Of a stretch of 34,159 nucleotides of DNA, positions 31,389 to 34,159 are shown piece by piece. Origin of the DNA: Candidatus Aegiribacteria sp. (GTDB lineage: Bacteria > Fermentibacterota > Fermentibacteria > Fermentibacterales > JCC-6). Under the pieces are notes generated by a model. It made no database searches and had not been told where the DNA came from. It saw only the letters and a program-made list of their open reading frames with translations. Position 1 is the first letter of the stretch; each line of letters opens with the position of its first letter. The position numbers and the translations under genes are program-made. Location: contig WTBT01000102.1 in NCBI GenBank assembly GCA_013138965.1, forward strand, positions 1-34,159, written 5' to 3'.

Positions 31389-33803
31389 TTATTTACACAC
31401 TACTATCCTGCTGGTAGTAACAGACCCCGCGGGGTCGATGGATCGGACCATGTAAATGCCCTGCGGCACATCATGAGTGTTCCACGCAAGTAAATGGGCG
31501 CCAGCTTCGAGTTCTCCGGAGTGTACTCTTGCGACAGCCCTTCCGGCGGTATCGTAGATGGTCATCTCGAACAGGCCCCCGCTCGAGAGTGTAACCGGGA
31601 AGAGAACATGGCTGCTTGCCGGGTTGGGATGAGGCAATCCCACCATGGTCACTTCTCCATCAGGGTTATCCCCGATTCCAACTCCGTTGATAACACCCTT
31701 TGCGGGAAGCGCGTTATGCGAGGTAACCATCCAGCATATATCGTTCCAGCTTCCGATCGGATCGAAAGTAAGAGTAACGTTGCCTGTAGTATCGGTGACA
31801 CCGCTTGCCCAGAGGCTGTCATGCGTAATGCATACAAGGGCGTTTTCCACTGCACCGTCCAGTTCGCTCACTGAGAATGTAACCTGGGTGGAACCTCCGG
31901 GAAGACTGATGGGGGCGGTTACTGTAAGTGTATGAGGAACATCAGTTCTCATATCCATAGTGGGATCACCGAACCAGTGGAAAAGATCCCATTCCTTCTC
32001 AGTACGGTCGGTTGGATATGGACACATCGGAGCGGAAGCTTCCATCTCCATCTTCGCGCACATAAGCGCCTGGCCGGTAAGGTAGTTGCCAGTGGGGTCA
32101 GTGTACAGCGCCGGAGGGCTTGTGTACTCATCGTTGAAGGATTTGTACAGACCGTAGCAGAGGTAGTCATTCCAATAGCTGTAACTTACCTGGGTGGCTG
32201 CAAGGACGCCTACTGCTCCGCCATCCATCCGGAACAGATTCTCAGCGAAGCAATCCTGGTCGAATTTACCAGTAAGACAATTGACACTCATAACCATGGG
32301 AGTTTTATCGCCGTTCGCTAAACCTGCGAGGTCTGATATATAAAACGCCGGGTCTCCCCAACCGCTAACGCCACCGTGATCCCTGTGCTGAACCAGGAAA
32401 ACTCCGTCGTTAATGCTCGCAAGAATCCCTGCCGCGTCACCATCCCAGACGATATCACCCGGAATCTCCTGCCCTGCGCTGGGAAGGTCGGATCTGTAGC
32501 TATACGGAGGCGAAGCCAAAGTATTCTTGGTGTACTCCCGCTGAACAGTCTTTCCGTAAATGTTCATGTACGTATCGCGGACAGTTTCACAGGTGAAGCA
32601 GAACCAGCGCTCCGCGGTAGTGCTTGAGGAACTTGTGGCCTGGAAATATCCCGCACATAGTACGTTTCCCCAGAAATCCGCATCCGTCAGTGGGGCAAAC
32701 TCCCATTTGAGGATCTTTGCCTCCACAGAAGGATAGTGGTTCGTGGGAGTTACAAACCTGCTGTGGAAGATATCGGCCCTGAAATCGCTTGAACCGTCCA
32801 TACAGACGTAGCGGTTGTCACTGAATATGCCAGTGGGGGCGCTGTAGCTTATGAGGTCTCCATGATCTCCAACGAAAAGGATGAAACTTGGAGGTAAAAC
32901 CCAGTTGTCATAGGCGTTCTGTATGTAGTCCTTGATCTCTGTCTGGCTCCAGCTGCCGGCGGCCACTATGGCGGTAAGGTAGCCCTGATCCATTTTCGCA
33001 TCGATGAAAACATCCATCAATGAATTGACAAAATCATCGCCGGCGATTATCAGCAGATCGGCTTCTGTGATATCCCTTGCCTGCCTCATGCTGTAAGCTT
33101 TCATCGGCTCACTGCTTTCGGAGCTTATAGTTCTTTCAGGTTCACCAAGGATCTCCGAATTGACAAGGGTTCTGTAGGTGTTCATGAAGAACCTGCTCTG
33201 AAGCCTTGGGTCGATACTAACGCTTCCGCCAAGATCTACGGTTACACGGAGCCTGGGAGTGACTGTAAGATCGCCTGTTTCTGCATTCCAGTGGAATGGA
33301 ATGACATTGAACCGGCCTATGTTCACTCCGCGGAGGGTTCCGGAATCTTCGAACACAGCCTCCCGCGCTGGATACGAGCCATGACTGTAGGTCTCCGGAA
33401 GGTAGGCAAAGGGAATGGGATCGTAGGAGTTATCTACAGGAATGGGCTGCATGGGTGATGGAGTAATATTCCTGAATACAACGGGAGCCTCCAGTGCCTC
33501 CACGCTGATGGATACATTGGGGTTCTCCGGAATGGCGGCCATGAAGGATGCCTTTGGAAGCATTGGCGCTCCCTCCGCATCGGCGTAGGGTGTAAGGGCC
33601 GGCACGCTGATGGAATTGAATGTCATTCCATTATGAGAAACCGAGTTGTTCAGGAATCCAGGCAGTGTGATCTCCACCACAAAACCGGAGGCTGTACATT
33701 CCACCACTTCCAGACTGGCATGATCCAGGTCGGAAATGCCGAAGCTAACCCATTTTGCAGTGGCCATTGTAACCAGTACCAGCAAAACAGCGATTGTTTT
33801 CAT
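31389..33803 (-). CDS. secreted C25 (gingipain-type) cysteine peptidase with sorting domain
   Basis: An 804-residue exported peptidase. Signal peptide MKTIAVLLVLVTMATA; then a gingipain-type propeptide (about 20-235). The catalytic domain (about 245-640) has His476 in QHRDHGG and Cys509 in SVNCLTGKFD; their 33-residue spacing equals that of gingipain R. An Ig-like domain follows (640-715). The C-terminal 80 residues (PHPNPASSHVLFPV, then YDTAGRAVARV and PQGIYMVR) form a type IX secretion / FlgD-like sorting domain. It should be exported across both membranes and act on external protein for nutrition. SD AGAGGA lies just before the ATG. Specificity cannot be judged from sequence. Confidence 0.9.
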   Translation of the reverse strand: MKTIAVLLVLVTMATAKWVSFGISDLDHASLEVVECTASGFVVEITLPGFLNNSVSHNGMTFNSISVPALTPYADAEGAPMLPKASFMAAIPENPNVSISVEALEAPVVFRNITPSPMQPIPVDNSYDPIPFAYLPETYSHGSYPAREAVFEDSGTLRGVNIGRFNVIPFHWNAETGDLTVTPRLRVTVDLGGSVSIDPRLQSRFFMNTYRTLVNSEILGEPERTISSESSEPMKAYSMRQARDITEADLLIIAGDDFVNSLMDVFIDAKMDQGYLTAIVAAGSWSQTEIKDYIQNAYDNWVLPPSFILFVGDHGDLISYSAPTGIFSDNRYVCMDGSSDFRADIFHSRFVTPTNHYPSVEAKILKWEFAPLTDADFWGNVLCAGYFQATSSSSTTAERWFCFTCETVRDTYMNIYGKTVQREYTKNTLASPPYSYRSDLPSAGQEIPGDIVWDGDAAGILASINDGVFLVQHRDHGGVSGWGDPAFYISDLAGLANGDKTPMVMSVNCLTGKFDQDCFAENLFRMDGGAVGVLAATQVSYSYWNDYLCYGLYKSFNDEYTSPPALYTDPTGNYLTGQALMCAKMEMEASAPMCPYPTDRTEKEWDLFHWFGDPTMDMRTDVPHTLTVTAPISLPGGSTQVTFSVSELDGAVENALVCITHDSLWASGVTDTTGNVTLTFDPIGSWNDICWMVTSHNALPAKGVINGVGIGDNPDGEVTMVGLPHPNPASSHVLFPVTLSSGGLFEMTIYDTAGRAVARVHSGELEAGAHLLAWNTHDVPQGIYMVRSIDPAGSVTTSRIVVCK

Positions 33804-33843
33804 ATTATTCCTCTGCTTTCAATTGAATGATTTGACTCAGGCG

Positions 33844-33872
33844 ATTATACTTCAGGGTAATATTCAAGTAAA
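33844..33872 (-). promoter_or_regulatory. sigma70-type promoter of the C25 peptidase gene
   Basis: On the minus strand a consensus -10 TATAAT (33849-33844) lies 17 nt from a TTTACT -35 (33872-33867, four of six matches). Transcription would start near 33837, giving a leader of about 34 nt that contains the AGAGGA ribosome site. Confidence 0.65.
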
Positions 33873-33886
33873 GTAATTCCAATACT

Positions 33887-33909
33887 GACAGACAGATATA
33901 ATGTCTGTC
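33887..33909. promoter_or_regulatory. inverted repeat upstream of the C25 promoter
   Basis: A perfect 7-bp inverted repeat GACAGAC (33887-33893) and GTCTGTC (33903-33909), 9 nt apart, ends 14 nt upstream of the -35 box. Position and symmetry fit an activator or repressor site; a small hairpin is the alternative. Confidence 0.35.
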
Positions 33910-34070
33910 CGTGAGATGAAGTAATGCTTCGACATGTAAACCGCTGAACATGACATTAGAATAACATGAAAGATCTGCAGAGGTTCCGAGGCACATTGTT
34001 TCGCGGGAAATTATGTGCAATATTAAAATTTCCGGCTAGTACTCTGTCAGGTATTAAGTGTCGATATAAT

Positions 34071-34159
34071 GCGCCGTTATTCTGAGTTCCTGCAAGGCGC
34101 GGATGAGGGCGCATAGCAACGCTATGTAACTGAATCCGTAACGCCGCAGGGGCTCTGAA
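34071..34159. repeat. large imperfect hairpin cut by the window end
   Basis: The sequence folds around 34118-34120: CATAGC (34112-34117) with GCTATG (34121-34126), CGGAT (34100-34104) with ATCCG (34134-34138), GGCG (34096-34099) with CGCC (34142-34145), and TTCTGAG plus CCTGC (34080-34093) with GCAGG plus CTCTGAA (34146-34159). There is one mismatch and two G-T pairs in the last block. The left flank (34071-34079) has its partner beyond the window. It is either a REP/BIME-like palindromic element or a structured RNA. Confidence 0.6.

Larger units (their letters stand above)
33804..34159. other. upstream region of the C25 peptidase, non-coding
   Basis: About 356 nt to the window end with no credible gene; a 71-codon minus frame at 33805-34020 covers the promoter and has poor composition. 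The stretch holds the promoter (33844-33872), a short inverted repeat (33887-33909) and a large hairpin at the right edge (34071-34159), each listed separately. Confidence 0.5.

Noticed and set aside
33805-34020. 71-codon minus-strand frame upstream of the C25 peptidase
   Set aside because: It covers the -10/-35 boxes and the inverted repeat, has no ribosome site and resembles no protein family.
1-34159. CRISPR arrays, tRNA or rRNA genes
   Set aside because: No regularly spaced repeats, cloverleaf-like sequences or rRNA-like stretches were noticed on reading either strand.

Overview
The window reads as chromosomal DNA of a bacterium, roughly half G+C, with dense genes, many ATGA/TGATG/GTGA overlaps between neighbours and a mix of ATG, GTG and TTG starts. 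The best taxonomic hint is the large secreted C25 (gingipain-type) peptidase with a C-terminal type IX secretion sorting-like domain at 31389-33803. Together with the Lon-related (LonB-like) protease this suggests a member of the FCB superphylum or a nearby candidate phylum, for example Fermentibacterota-like. This is an inference; there is no rRNA gene in the window to confirm it.

Layout. (1) 147-1001, minus: an IS200-like Y1 transposase of the REP-associated (RAYT) kind with an added C-terminal HTH. (2) 1100-3263, minus: a two-gene unit of L-lysine 6-aminotransferase followed by a class II (RhaD-like) aldolase. (3) 3487-11995, plus: one tightly packed run of ten genes: phosphate butyryltransferase, rpiB, UDP-GlcNAc 2-epimerase, a transglutaminase-like lipoprotein, the complete riboflavin pathway ribD-ribE-ribBA-ribH, nusB and a metallophosphoesterase. 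(4) 12009-15576, minus: a glycosyltransferase, a methyltransferase, a secreted protein of unknown function and a possible small upstream gene. (5) 15643-20138, plus: Lon-related protease, polysaccharide pyruvyl transferase and endonuclease IV (nfo).

(6) 20139-24782 looks like foreign DNA placed at the 3' end of nfo. It is AT-richer at its left end. It holds broken pieces of a type I restriction/defence cluster (Fic, HsdR N-terminus, a zinc-peptidase tail, a winged helix) and then an intact glutamate/GABA antiporter plus glutamate decarboxylase operon. A second, diverged copy of the last 21 codons of nfo closes the block, with an exact 17-bp direct repeat at both ends. This is the most interesting structure in the window.

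(7) 24916-28094, plus: an SbcD-like nuclease and an SbcC/YhaN-like ATPase with a membrane hairpin. A long inverted repeat (28092-28203) that includes both stop codons separates it from (8) 28201-31252, minus, a three-gene ABC-2 export system. (9) 31389-33803, minus, is the C25 peptidase with a recognisable promoter. The right edge (34071-34159) carries a large imperfect hairpin that is cut by the end of the window.

No tRNA, rRNA or CRISPR array was seen.
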